From: an uncultured Schlesneria sp.
GTDB taxonomy: Bacteria > Planctomycetota > Planctomycetia > Planctomycetales > Planctomycetaceae
Assembly: GCA_903840265.1 (NCBI GenBank)
Contig: CAIMFH010000170.1
Location: forward strand, 1 to 45,775
DNA length: 45,775 nt
Reading direction: 5' to 3'
Of the stretch, positions 17,399 through 26,815 are shown piece after piece. A program made the translations under genes and the position numbers. Numbering within the stretch: position 1 is the stretch's first letter; every line of letters begins with the position of its first letter. The notes below the pieces were generated by a model. That model worked only from the letters and a program-made list of their open reading frames with translations, made no database searches and was not told the DNA's origin.

Positions 17399-18979
17399 AT
17401 GCAACATCGTTTGTCTCGATCATTGACGACGCTGGTAGCCTTCGGCTTTACCATCGTCATGCAGCTCAGCGCCCATGTTGCGCCAGCCTGCGCGCAGGGG
17501 CCTCAGCAGATTGCAGAGAAGCCGTGGGCCGCATTCTGGGTCTCCAGCATTGCCCGCCTGCTGACCGACTGTGATGTGATCTACGAGTCCATTGATCGTC
17601 CCGATTTGGCCGAGACGATTGAGGAGCGGCAACAAAAAAGCTATCGCGAGTTCGGAGGGATTGATCGCACTCGACCTCTGGGAATGATGTGGACTTGGGA
17701 CGATATTAAAGATCCGCCAGCCATCATTTTTGTGCCGGTTCAGGACATCAATGAATTGATGGCGACAGCATCATTCGGTGTTGTTGACTATCACCTGGTC
17801 AAAGAGAATCAATACGAAATCGAACGGCCCGGTGCGCCGTATCATGTTCTGGTGCGATCGGGCAATGCCCTCTTCGGTGAGGAGATACCCGCCTTACATG
17901 CTTTGCGCGAAGCTCCGGAACGGATGACGAAAGAGCTGCGCGAAAAATATGATATGGTTTTGATGATCGATCAACGACAGGTTCCGCGCGATGCGAAACA
18001 GGCTTGGATTGATGCGATTCGCAAGCAGTTTGAACCCTGGCTGCAAGCGCAGGACGACGAGTCCAAAGAGTCAGCGACTTTGCGCGGGGCACTCGGCAAG
18101 TCGTTGCTCGATTCGATGAGTGTGCTGATTCACGATGTTCAGACGATCACGGTGGCGGGCCGAATTAATCGGCGAACGCGGCAATTGCAGTTTGATTTGA
18201 CGCTGCAAGCCGAACCCGGCAGCAAAATGGCTGGCGAGTTGAACCGGATGGTGATCCAGCGCAGTCAGTTCTCAGCTCTCGTCAATCGAGACGCCTCGGC
18301 GGGACTCGCGATCAATTGGCCGGTCATGCTATTAGGGAAGGATCTTGTCGCCGCCGTGGGGCCGGAGTCAGCGGGCGGGCGAATAGATCTCGGTGTTCAA
18401 CTCGTTGGCAGTAGCTGGTCCGACATGACCTTGATCGCTGGAATCCGGGGAGCAGAAGCGTCAGCGTTAAATGCGGTCATTCCGCATCTTCTTACCCGCA
18501 TGGAAAAGTCACCCGATGTTACCTCGGTGCATCGCAACACCGCGCAATATCGCGCGGTAGATCTTCACCAGATCGCGCCATCGCGAATTCCGGATCTTTT
18601 GCAGTCAATCACGCCTCCGGGCGTCGAAATCCTAGTGGGGCAAGGAAAGCAAGTTGTGTGGTTGGCAGCAGGTCTGCCCGCGACGTTGCAGGATCGGCTC
18701 AAGGCGGCCATTGACGTGGTGGAGGACGCGCCGAAAGGTGATCGTTCCAATGCTGTCATGCAGGGACGATTGTCAATTGGCAAGTGGCCTGCCGTCGTGC
18801 CAGTCATTGACCCCCAAGATACGCAGTCAGAGTTAAGTGACGCGAAGGATGGTTTCAGCATGTCTGTGCAACCGATTCGCAACGGACTGAAAATTGAATT
18901 CATTGCCGAAGAAGGGCTGTTGCGAGTGATTGGGAGGCATTGGGCGAAGCAAGTCGATCGAGATGCCGCATTTCGATAG
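17399..18979 (+). CDS. secreted hypothetical protein between the two proteases
   Basis: No family was recognised. The 526-residue protein has a signal peptide (about 1-33, ending near PACAQG) and no further membrane segment. The mature part is mixed, starting KPWAAFWVSSIARLLTDCDVIYESI. It includes a long helical region (about 170-230) and repeated beta-type segments such as TITVAGRINRRTRQLQFDLTL, which recall an internal duplication of a shape seen in other planctomycete exported proteins. AGGGA lies 5 nt before the ATG. It lies between two paralogous proteases on the same strand with gaps of 81 and 70 bp. A role with them (inhibitor, chaperone or substrate) is possible but unproven. Confidence 0.75.
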   Translation: MQHRLSRSLTTLVAFGFTIVMQLSAHVAPACAQGPQQIAEKPWAAFWVSSIARLLTDCDVIYESIDRPDLAETIEERQQKSYREFGGIDRTRPLGMMWTWDDIKDPPAIIFVPVQDINELMATASFGVVDYHLVKENQYEIERPGAPYHVLVRSGNALFGEEIPALHALREAPERMTKELREKYDMVLMIDQRQVPRDAKQAWIDAIRKQFEPWLQAQDDESKESATLRGALGKSLLDSMSVLIHDVQTITVAGRINRRTRQLQFDLTLQAEPGSKMAGELNRMVIQRSQFSALVNRDASAGLAINWPVMLLGKDLVAAVGPESAGGRIDLGVQLVGSSWSDMTLIAGIRGAEASALNAVIPHLLTRMEKSPDVTSVHRNTAQYRAVDLHQIAPSRIPDLLQSITPPGVEILVGQGKQVVWLAAGLPATLQDRLKAAIDVVEDAPKGDRSNAVMQGRLSIGKWPAVVPVIDPQDTQSELSDAKDGFSMSVQPIRNGLKIEFIAEEGLLRVIGRHWAKQVDRDAAFR

Positions 18980-19049
18980 CTCTGTATTTGGCAAATGGCA
19001 AATTGGTAGCATACTCTCGATGTGGTGAATCGTGCGCGAGGGGAAAGTT

Positions 19050-21254
19050 ATGTTTATGAATCACATCACTCGATCTGACGTTTGTTCACGTTCCGCGTTG
19101 CGATGCGTTTTCGCCACGATCGTCGCGATCACATTGAGTACGCTCGGTAGTCCCTGCCAAACTGAAAGCCGGATTTGTCTGACGGAGCATCACTGTCGTT
19201 CGCAAACGCAGTGTGGAATGTTGGCCGGGTCTGCATCACTTGGCAAACACGCCTGCGCTTCGGCCCCTGTCGACTTCAATCGTGCGACTGCATCCAGGCA
19301 CTTGGCCGCGCCCCGAATTGCTGCTCCCGTCCCGGCCAACGTCTTTCAACTCCACAGTCGCCCTGGTGCGACCAAAGTGATCTATCTCGATTTCGACGGT
19401 CAAGTGACCAGGAGCACGCCTTGGAATCAGTCCACAGCCACGATTACAACCACCGCTTATGATGTCGATTCGAATCCCAGTTCGTTCTCGTCGACAGAAC
19501 TGGCCAACATCTATGAAATCTGGCAACGCGTTGCCGAGTGCTATTCTCCCTTTGATGTCGACGTGACGACTCAGGCTCCCGCAGTCGCCGATCTCATTAA
19601 CACTGGCAGCGGTGACACCAAGTGGGGCATCCGCGTGTTGTTTGGTGTTTCGACACCCTCGCCCGCGCCCAATTCGGGTGGGGTCGCCTACGTCGGCGGA
19701 TTCGGTTGGAACTACGGAAAGGGTGCCGACGTTCCTTGCTTTGTGCTTCAAGATGGTGTCGGGACCGTACCAAAGTACAACGCCGACGCCGCAGTGCATG
19801 AAGCAGGCCATACATTGGGACTCAGCCATGACGGCTTGTACCCCGCCAACAGCTCGAAGCACGTTGAGTATTACGAAGGACAGGGAACGGGAAAAGTCGC
19901 CTGGGCACCTCATCTGGGGGCCGGTTACTATGTTCCCCTCGTCCAATGGAGCAAGGGTGAATACGCGAACGCCAGTAACACGGAAGATGATCTCAATATC
20001 ATCGCCACGCAGAACGGCTTCGGCGTTCGGGTGGATGATTTTGCGAGTGCCCAGTCCGCCGCAGTACAGATCCCAGGCGCGACCGGCAGCGGAACCTATC
20101 AGATCAGCGTCTCGGGCGTGATCGAAACCCGCGCGGATACCGATTGGTTCAAGCTGACTGCGGGAGCAGGAACGCTCACGGTTAATGCCGTCGGCGGGCC
20201 CGCGAATTCGATGCTTGATATTCAACTGAGTTTGTACGATGCCAATGGGTCGCTGGTTACGACGGCGAACCCGCCGGACGATATCGTCGCATCACTCAGC
20301 CAGACGGTAACCAGCGGCGTCTACTACCTCAAAGTTGAAGGGGTCGCACTGGGAAGTCCGCTGACGACGGGCTACACGGATTACAGCAGTCTGGGCCAGT
20401 ACACGATTAGCGGCAGCTACAGCACCAGCAGCACGCTGACCAACACCAACGCCCCCATCCTGAGTGGCACAGGCGATCTGTTCTACCCGGTCAAATCCGC
20501 GCCCCTGGCGATTAATCCCAACATCAAGATTACCGATTCAGACAGCACGACTATGGCGAACGCATCGGTCAAGATTCAAACGCCCGTACCAAGCCAGGAC
20601 GTGTTAAGTCTAGCCGTCAACTCGCAGACAATGGGCAATATCGTCGCGAGCTATGACAGTTCGACGGGAACGTTGTCCCTCACCTCCGCGGGAGCGACGG
20701 CGACTTTAGCACAGTTCCAGACTGCATTCCGGGCAGTTGCTTATTCCAACTCCAGTGCATCACCAACGACTACACCTCGAAAGGTGAACTTCATCGTCAG
20801 CGACGGCACAAAAGCCAGCAACGTGCTGGTTAGCACCGTCAGCATCGGCAACTACCACGTCGCTGCAACCTACAATGCCAGTACGAAAACTTTGACGCTA
20901 ACCGACGATGCCAACGACAATGCTATTGCCATCACACTACGTGGCAGTCAGTTGACCATCCAAGGTGCGGGCGCAACGCTGATCGGAACCGGCGCGAGTG
21001 CCGTGCAATCGGTCTCTTTCACAGTCGGAAGTGACGTGAAAGTTGTGGGGACTTTTACAGGCGGCAATGATCAGATCTCGATTTCCGGTTTGCGTTCTTC
21101 CAGCATGGCGTTCAGTCTCGGAGACGGAAACGACGGACTGAGCCTGACGCTTTGCAACATCACCAAGTTAACGGTCGATGGTGGTGCCGGAACCGATACC
21201 GTCACCACGTCGGGGACGGTGATTACCTCCAAAACCTATACCGCCGTTCCCTAG
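19050..21254 (+). CDS. secreted metzincin metalloprotease with PPC and cadherin-like domains (copy 2)
   Basis: A 734-residue paralogue of the 15080 gene with the same order: signal-like segment, Cys-containing pro-region, ATKVIYLDFDGQVT, zinc site, PPC domain, cadherin-like repeat, and C-terminal LGDGND/GGAGTD region. The zinc ligands H250, H254 and H260 and the catalytic E251 of HEAGHTLGLSHDG are intact. The expected Met-turn methionine is leucine (L289, PHLGAGYY), unlike copy 1. The ATG at 19050 has AGGGG about 6 nt upstream and is preferred to the GTG at 19032. The gene ends 3 bp before the stop of the convergent HerA-like gene, so the two share no room for a separate terminator. Confidence 0.87.
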   Translation: MFMNHITRSDVCSRSALRCVFATIVAITLSTLGSPCQTESRICLTEHHCRSQTQCGMLAGSASLGKHACASAPVDFNRATASRHLAAPRIAAPVPANVFQLHSRPGATKVIYLDFDGQVTRSTPWNQSTATITTTAYDVDSNPSSFSSTELANIYEIWQRVAECYSPFDVDVTTQAPAVADLINTGSGDTKWGIRVLFGVSTPSPAPNSGGVAYVGGFGWNYGKGADVPCFVLQDGVGTVPKYNADAAVHEAGHTLGLSHDGLYPANSSKHVEYYEGQGTGKVAWAPHLGAGYYVPLVQWSKGEYANASNTEDDLNIIATQNGFGVRVDDFASAQSAAVQIPGATGSGTYQISVSGVIETRADTDWFKLTAGAGTLTVNAVGGPANSMLDIQLSLYDANGSLVTTANPPDDIVASLSQTVTSGVYYLKVEGVALGSPLTTGYTDYSSLGQYTISGSYSTSSTLTNTNAPILSGTGDLFYPVKSAPLAINPNIKITDSDSTTMANASVKIQTPVPSQDVLSLAVNSQTMGNIVASYDSSTGTLSLTSAGATATLAQFQTAFRAVAYSNSSASPTTTPRKVNFIVSDGTKASNVLVSTVSIGNYHVAATYNASTKTLTLTDDANDNAIAITLRGSQLTIQGAGATLIGTGASAVQSVSFTVGSDVKVVGTFTGGNDQISISGLRSSSMAFSLGDGNDGLSLTLCNITKLTVDGGAGTDTVTTSGTVITSKTYTAVP

Positions 21255-21257
21255 CGG

Positions 21258-23678
21258 TTACCAGGCCTGCTGTGCTGTCCCATCTGCATTCGTAGACCAC
21301 GGTGTCCACGCAAGCATAAGTTGAACGATCGTGATATCGGTCTTTTTGGGCGTGACAACGATTTCGTCGAGCTTCATGCTGTCGGCGCTTGCTCCATCAA
21401 TCAGGGCATTGGCTTCGTTTTGAAACTGCCCGTTCAGATCATCAATCCGTTGTTGAACGGCGTCTGCGGTTTCTTCGGCCTGAGCGACATCCTGTCTCTC
21501 ACCAGCAACGCGACTGGCGCTCCGGATTGTTGTCGCTGCTTTGCTGATATTGGTGGCCGACGTCAACTTCCTGCCGAAGACGGCCCCCAGGATCGATGTT
21601 CCGATATTCACGGCTGCAGAAAACGTTTGCTGGCTGGCCTGCGATTTTTGCTTATCAACGCGTTGATAAGCCTTACGCAATTGCTCTTGAAGGCCCGCCA
21701 GCTTCGGTGCGTATTTCGCTCGTAGCTTTTCCACTTGCAGGTCGCGACCTTCGCGAACGGAATGAGTGATGCGAGCTCGGAAATCACCTTCCGACTCGGC
21801 GGGCTTCGAAACCTCTTTCAGCTCGACACATTTCCAGAGTTGAAGCTTTTGCGTCCGAAATAGATGATCCCGAAGAGCGCTTTGAAGTTCCGTATAAGTC
21901 TTCGCACGGCTCAAATCGGCGGGCAACGTCGCAAATCCGCCTTGATCATCTCCTTCGGCCTGTTGCTCGAGTTCATCATCCTGTGAGACCAGGGCATCGT
22001 CCCAGATCGTCGGCAACACTTCGCCGACGGCTGACAAGAACACGTTGATATCTCGCGTCTCGTCAATGCCTGCGGCAGCCTGCAGAAATCGAACCCGCGC
22101 GGTGCCCATTAGCCCCGGCCGATACAGCAGCTTCACTTTCCCAAGCAGTGGCCGCGTGACAATGAATGTTTCATGGATCCCTGGCGGAAGGACCGGGTGC
22201 GCGCCTGCGGCGGATTCTTTGATCGACGTGGACAAAGTGGCGGACGGTGCCGGGAGGGCCTTTTTCTTGTCGTGCATCAACTGTGCGATCTGATCGCGAT
22301 TGATCGGCCCCCTTAAGAAGGAGAGAGCCCAGCGAGTTTGAAAGACGACCGGTCCGTCTTCATGGACATTGTTCATCAGGAAAACACGATTGCTCAAGCC
22401 AGACAGGATCTTCTCCATCTTGGCTCGATCAAAATTCGCTCCCGCGGCAGTCGATGCCCCTTCCAGGCCATCGAGCACCCGCGCTTTATCTCGTTCCGTC
22501 TGCAACCGCCCCAGGAACCACGTCCCAGCGTTCGAAAGTCCCTTGTAGTCGATGTCGACCGGATTCTGTGTCGCCAGCACGACACCCAGGCCAAACGCAC
22601 GGGCCTGCTTCATCAACGTCAGCATCGGAGTTTTGGACGGAGGGTTCGCTATGGGCGGGAAGTAGCCGAAGACCTCGTCCATGTACAGCAGCGCTCGCAG
22701 GCTGGATGTTCCCGACTGATTGCGCATCCAAGCGACCATCTCGTTCAGCAAGATCGTGACGAAGAACATCCGTTCGCTGTCGGACAGATGGGCGATCGAA
22801 ATGATCGACAACCGCGGCTTGCCTTCGGGCGTATAGAGCAGCCGCTGGATATCGAGTGATTCCCCTTCCATCCACGCCTGAAAACTGGGCGATGCGATCA
22901 GATTGTTCAGCGTCATTGCGAAGGCGAAGCGATCTTTCGACGGGAAGAAACTTTCCAGATCCATGAACCCGACCTTGTCGAATCCCGGCTTCTGAATGAG
23001 GCGGATCAATTGACCCAAGTCGACTTCTTTACCGTCGCGCCAGCTTCGATCCAGGATTGTTGCCAGCAGGATATGTTCGCGACTTTGTAGCGAATCCGCT
23101 TCGACTCCCAGCAAGGCCAGTAACCCCGATGCGGAAGCAGAAACTCGTTCTCGCATGGCTTCGGAATCATTTAAGGTCGCATCTGAAGGGGGCGCGAACG
23201 ATCGCAACACGGTCAGTGGCAACCCGGCATTGCTGGCGGGGGTATAAATTGAAATGTCGACAGCGTCACGATAGCGCGCAATACGTTCTGGCGGCTGTCC
23301 CCAGGCTGCCAGTCCATCTTTCCAGACGGTTGCCATCTTTGCCGAATAGTCGTCGGCGGTCATTCCTGCTCGTGCGGCATCAGACGGATCAATCCACGGC
23401 TTAAAGTCACTTGGTCGCAACTCGGGGAAGGCGAGCAAGAGATTTCCCAAGTCTCCCTTGGGATCAATGCAGATCGAGGGAATGCCATCGATCGCTGCTT
23501 CTTCAAGCAGAGCGAGACAAAGCCCCGTCTTGCCGCTACCCGTCATCCCGACACAGACGGCATGCGTTGTCAGATCTTTCGCGTCGTACAGAAGCAAGTC
23601 GTCCGCCACCGGGCGTTTGGCTTCGAGATCGTAAGGCTTGCCGAGATAGAAGGCACCCAGTTTCTCGTAGTCTTGCAT
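21258..23678 (-). CDS. HerA/DUF87-like ATPase with coiled-coil C-terminus
   Basis: An 806-residue P-loop ATPase of the HerA/VirB4-like (DUF87) group. Walker A is GMTGSGKT at 44-51, with CIDPKGDLGNLL just after. Walker B is LLYMDEVFGYFPP (about 332-344), and VLATQNPVDIDYKG carries the sensor region. The C-terminal third holds a charged helical stretch (about 640-680), a Gly/Ala-rich hydrophobic segment (SILGAVFGRKL) and more coiled coil. No nuclease domain (NurA) is encoded nearby. Such ATPases translocate DNA or assemble secretion-like complexes; which applies here is not shown by the sequence. GGA precedes the ATG at about 8 nt. It converges on protease copy 2 with a 3-bp gap. Confidence 0.8.
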   Translation of the reverse strand: MQDYEKLGAFYLGKPYDLEAKRPVADDLLLYDAKDLTTHAVCVGMTGSGKTGLCLALLEEAAIDGIPSICIDPKGDLGNLLLAFPELRPSDFKPWIDPSDAARAGMTADDYSAKMATVWKDGLAAWGQPPERIARYRDAVDISIYTPASNAGLPLTVLRSFAPPSDATLNDSEAMRERVSASASGLLALLGVEADSLQSREHILLATILDRSWRDGKEVDLGQLIRLIQKPGFDKVGFMDLESFFPSKDRFAFAMTLNNLIASPSFQAWMEGESLDIQRLLYTPEGKPRLSIISIAHLSDSERMFFVTILLNEMVAWMRNQSGTSSLRALLYMDEVFGYFPPIANPPSKTPMLTLMKQARAFGLGVVLATQNPVDIDYKGLSNAGTWFLGRLQTERDKARVLDGLEGASTAAGANFDRAKMEKILSGLSNRVFLMNNVHEDGPVVFQTRWALSFLRGPINRDQIAQLMHDKKKALPAPSATLSTSIKESAAGAHPVLPPGIHETFIVTRPLLGKVKLLYRPGLMGTARVRFLQAAAGIDETRDINVFLSAVGEVLPTIWDDALVSQDDELEQQAEGDDQGGFATLPADLSRAKTYTELQSALRDHLFRTQKLQLWKCVELKEVSKPAESEGDFRARITHSVREGRDLQVEKLRAKYAPKLAGLQEQLRKAYQRVDKQKSQASQQTFSAAVNIGTSILGAVFGRKLTSATNISKAATTIRSASRVAGERQDVAQAEETADAVQQRIDDLNGQFQNEANALIDGASADSMKLDEIVVTPKKTDITIVQLMLAWTPWSTNADGTAQQAW

Positions 23679-23780
23679 TGGTGATTTCCGGAGGATGAGC
23701 GAGTCGGTTAGGCACTGAAGTGGCCCCGACCTGTGGACGTGAAGCGATCGCCAAGATTATCGCATGACTTGCGGCAATTG

Positions 23781-24980
23781 CTACTCGACTTTCGAAGGCG
23801 ACCGACTCGGTTCGATCACTCCTCGAGCCATCCTGACGATCTTGGGATCGAGCCCGTCGAGAAACTGACGGGCTTTGATGGCGGTCGTCGGCAGTGCATC
23901 GGGCGAAGTGGCCTTGCCATCCTTCTCGCAAACGAGTGCGAAAATCACGATCTGCTGCTTACCAAAGTTCGAATCGAATGGCTCTTTCCCATAGGCGGCA
24001 ATCAATCGATCAAGCGACTGCCAGTCCTTCCAGCGAGCCAGATGTTTCACGACATTGGACGCCAACTTCGGATGATCGATGAATCGACGCATCGCCTCGC
24101 AGACGACAGGTGAGGGGATGCGATCCGGACAGTAATCGCGGAGGAACACTAAGGCATTTTCAATCAGCATCAAATCATCTTCAGCTCGACGATCAGCCAG
24201 CTTTGCGTCCATCAACTTCTGCAGACCGCGTTCACCTTGAATGAGGATATACCCGGCCATCATGCCATCCACGCCGAAACGGGGCTGGTCAGGCTCAGGC
24301 AGTTTCATGATCAACTTTTCGAGGAACTCGGCATCGCTGTCGTCTCCACACAACCCCAGCATCATCCCGTAAAGTCCTAAACGGACACGAATCTGCGGAT
24401 CATCTGACGCAAGCCATGCACGCAGCTTCTGGCGAGGCAACTTGGGTGCCAACGCTGCCACATCCTTGAATGATGCACGACTGAATTCCGCATAGGCGTC
24501 CGCGCAGATCTCGGCGTCTGGGAACTCCAGAAACTTCAAGAAGAACGACAATCGATCTGCTGTCTCCGGGGGCGGCACCTTGCGGATGTAGGCGTAGAGA
24601 TATTCGCCACCCAGCGAAATGGGGTCATCCCAATTCAGTTCGCCGTCCTTTTCAAATCCCAGCATCAAGAACAATTCACCCGGCTTGCCATTACGCGCAT
24701 AGCTAATGGTGACGGGTGTATTCTCCTTGAACCTAGGGTCGGGGCGATATGATTTCACGACCTCGAAGGTTGTTTTGGCGTCCTGAAGGTTCTTGTCGGA
24801 CGTAATCGAAACCCATTTCACTTCGACTGCGACCTGGCAAGTGGCCAGCCGCTCGCTATAGGGAGGCTTGCTGGGAGCGCAGAATGGGCAACCTGGAACC
24901 GCATACGCCGAACTTGCTGCGGCGGAAATTGCCAGAAGGGCAACGATCCCTCCGATCAATCGACCTATCCGTGGTTTCAT
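23781..24980 (-). CDS. secreted CPFC-motif protein, helical repeats (paralogue B)
   Basis: Unrecognised family. The 399-residue protein has a signal peptide and, right after the likely cleavage site, GCPFCAPSKPPYSERL. A beta-rich domain (about 45-145, including NTPVTISYARNGKPGELFLMLG) is followed by a long helical region (about 150-390) that looks like HEAT-type repeats, including LGLYGMMLGLCGDDSDAEFLEKLI. It is a clear paralogue of the gene just upstream (25163-26440) and shares the CPFC, FLKFLE, GLYGMMLGLCG and helical pattern. The CxxC pair at the mature N-terminus could be redox-active or hold a metal; that is inference. The two genes are on the same strand, 182 bp apart. Confidence 0.8.
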   Translation of the reverse strand: MKPRIGRLIGGIVALLAISAAASSAYAVPGCPFCAPSKPPYSERLATCQVAVEVKWVSITSDKNLQDAKTTFEVVKSYRPDPRFKENTPVTISYARNGKPGELFLMLGFEKDGELNWDDPISLGGEYLYAYIRKVPPPETADRLSFFLKFLEFPDAEICADAYAEFSRASFKDVAALAPKLPRQKLRAWLASDDPQIRVRLGLYGMMLGLCGDDSDAEFLEKLIMKLPEPDQPRFGVDGMMAGYILIQGERGLQKLMDAKLADRRAEDDLMLIENALVFLRDYCPDRIPSPVVCEAMRRFIDHPKLASNVVKHLARWKDWQSLDRLIAAYGKEPFDSNFGKQQIVIFALVCEKDGKATSPDALPTTAIKARQFLDGLDPKIVRMARGVIEPSRSPSKVE

Positions 24981-25162
24981 GATTATCCCAATCTTTTACA
25001 CGCGAACCTTCTCCGGATCTTCACTTTCCTTGTTCTCGGCTCATGATCGGCGAAGTCGCGAGCAATTACCCTATTTGTACGAGAGCCGCGGTGGATTCGC
25101 TGAATTAACTTCGCCAGTTTTCGCACATCCGCACGATCGCCTACGCTAAGTTGCTTCAATGC

Positions 25163-26440
25163 TCACTTCAACAGGAAGAACCGCTTCGCTTCATGTACCG
25201 TTTTGGGATCGCGTTTCTCCAAGTCCTCAAGGCAGGCCAGGGCTTTGGTGACATGCTCTGGAACAGGAACTTGTGCGACCGCCGCAGCCGATCCTGTCTC
25301 GCCGGTACTTTCCTCTTTCTTCACCCCTGTGTCTTTTGCGGCAGCCAGCGTGAATCGCACGATGGCCCGCTTAATCGAAGGAATGTTGTAGGCCTCGGCT
25401 TCATACAGCTCCATCAACTGATTCTGGACGGTCCAGTCCTTCATACGTGCCAGATCAGCAATGACCAGGTCGGCTAACTCGGGACGGTCCAATAAGATCC
25501 GCATCGATTGACGCAGGCGATCATGGTCAATCCGGTTGTCGCCGTACTGCCACATGAACCGCAGAGCCTGCATCGCAGCGTACGTCTCGCTGAAAGGGGC
25601 CTTCTTGTCCCGAAGTTTTTTCTCTTCCAGGATGGTCAGTCCTTTGTCCCCAGTCAGCAGCAGATAGCCGCCCATCACCCCATCGATCCCCAGACGAAAC
25701 TCTTCCTTCGGTTCGATGATCTTCTCTTCCATCATCTTGGCGTCATCGTCGTTGCCACATAGACCGAGCATCATTCCATACAGGCCAATCCGCCCTGGTG
25801 ATACCGTTCCGTCTGATGAATTCTTATCCCCGGATGGCTTCCCTGAAGCGACCGCAGGTTTTCCTTCCACCCAATGTCGCAACTTCTCGCGAGGCATTTC
25901 TTTGGAGAGCAGAACGACATCTGCGTAAGAGGCATTGGCGAATTCACCAAATGCATCGTCGGCAATCATATGGTCTGAATTCTCGAGGTACTTCAAAAAG
26001 TACGACAATCGTTTGACGGCGGGCTCTTCGGGCTTGGGAGAGTTCTTCATGTACTCGTAGCCAGCCTGAGTCACTTCGAGTGGGCTGCCCCATTCAATAT
26101 TGCCGGCCCCGACTGTTCCCAGCAGCAGGAACAAATCACCCATCTTGCCTGAACGATATCGGATCAGATTGACCTTGGTTCCCTTCTGCAGTTTGCCTGC
26201 AGCAGGTTGTCGAACGACTTCAATCACTTCGAAGTCCGTCGATCCTGCATCTGTTGCTTTCGCCGGGGCCCCGCCGACCCATTTCACTAATACGGCAGAA
26301 TCGGCACCGCTCAACTGCTCGGTCAGGGTCAATGAGGGAGCCGAACAGAAAGGACACGCCTTGGCGGTGGGAGCCATGGAAACTGCCAGCACCAAAGTGG
26401 CAGCACAAACAAAAGTCCATGCGAATTGAGACGGCTTCAT
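25163..26440 (-). CDS. secreted CPFC-motif protein, helical repeats (paralogue A)
   Basis: Unrecognised family, paralogous to 23781-24980. The 425 residues start with a signal peptide (MKPSQFAWTFVCAATLVLAV) and the mature end begins ACPFCSAPSLTLTEQLSGAD. The same beta domain (SAVLVKWVGG, FEVIEVVRQP, LIRYRSGKMGDLFLLLG) and helical repeats (GRIGLYGMMLGLCGNDDDA, FRLGIDGVMGGYLLLTG) follow. It differs by an insert of about 18 residues rich in Gly, Ser and Lys near residue 195 and by a Glu/Val-rich spacer near the C-terminus. CPFC is not preceded by a convincing lipobox, so it is probably soluble in the periplasm. Tandem duplication is the simplest origin of the pair. Confidence 0.8.
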   Translation of the reverse strand: MKPSQFAWTFVCAATLVLAVSMAPTAKACPFCSAPSLTLTEQLSGADSAVLVKWVGGAPAKATDAGSTDFEVIEVVRQPAAGKLQKGTKVNLIRYRSGKMGDLFLLLGTVGAGNIEWGSPLEVTQAGYEYMKNSPKPEEPAVKRLSYFLKYLENSDHMIADDAFGEFANASYADVVLLSKEMPREKLRHWVEGKPAVASGKPSGDKNSSDGTVSPGRIGLYGMMLGLCGNDDDAKMMEEKIIEPKEEFRLGIDGVMGGYLLLTGDKGLTILEEKKLRDKKAPFSETYAAMQALRFMWQYGDNRIDHDRLRQSMRILLDRPELADLVIADLARMKDWTVQNQLMELYEAEAYNIPSIKRAIVRFTLAAAKDTGVKKEESTGETGSAAAVAQVPVPEHVTKALACLEDLEKRDPKTVHEAKRFFLLK

Positions 26441-26679
26441 CGGCGAATCCCCCTGCGTGCAATACCAGTCGCGTCACCCGCGTGTTACGAGGACTGCACA
26501 ATCATACCACGTGACTGCTTTGAAGGGGAATCCGTAAGCAACTTGGATGTCCACCTTTGAGACAGTTCGCACCTTGATCGTCGTGATCGGAACCTCCTTT
26601 CCAGGCTGAAACTTGAGTCAATATTCGCTTTCCCACACGGTCGTTCCTAGTTTGCGTAAAATCGCCAGATCGGAGATCC
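26441..26679. other. intergenic region with no recognised gene
   Basis: Together with 26680-26815 this makes a 375-bp stretch between divergent genes. It should contain the promoters of 25163-26440 (minus) and of the 26816 unit (plus). I see no RNA gene, terminator or recognised operator in it. Confidence 0.4.
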
Positions 26680-26793
26680 GTGAACGAACCTGTTACCGCT
26701 CAAGTCCACCTTGCTTTGCCACCGATGTTGTGGTCAGACGAAGAGATGTGGGCCTGCCAGACGAGTGGACTCGTATGGCCTGATACAAGGTGA
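26680..26793 (+). CDS. possible small upstream ORF (37 aa)
   Basis: A GTG at 26680 with GGAG 4 nt upstream opens a 37-codon frame (VNEPVTAQVHLALPPM...), ending TGA at 26791-26793, 22 bp before the next gene. The composition is protein-like and an internal ATG (26725) is also possible. It could be a leader peptide, a tiny gene, or the N-terminal part of the 26816 protein separated by a frameshift. No family was recognised. Confidence 0.25.
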   Translation: MNEPVTAQVHLALPPMLWSDEEMWACQTSGLVWPDTR

Positions 26794-26815
26794 CGGCTGC
26801 GGCAAGGAATGGTGG

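Noticed and set aside
19236-20225. 329-codon minus-strand open frame inside protease copy 2
   Set aside because: Antisense to the zinc-site region of a well-supported protease; its existence reflects codon bias of the plus-strand gene.
23781-26440. CPFC proteins as lipoproteins
   Set aside because: The residues before the first Cys (VPG and AKA) do not form a convincing lipobox, so signal peptidase I cleavage is more likely.
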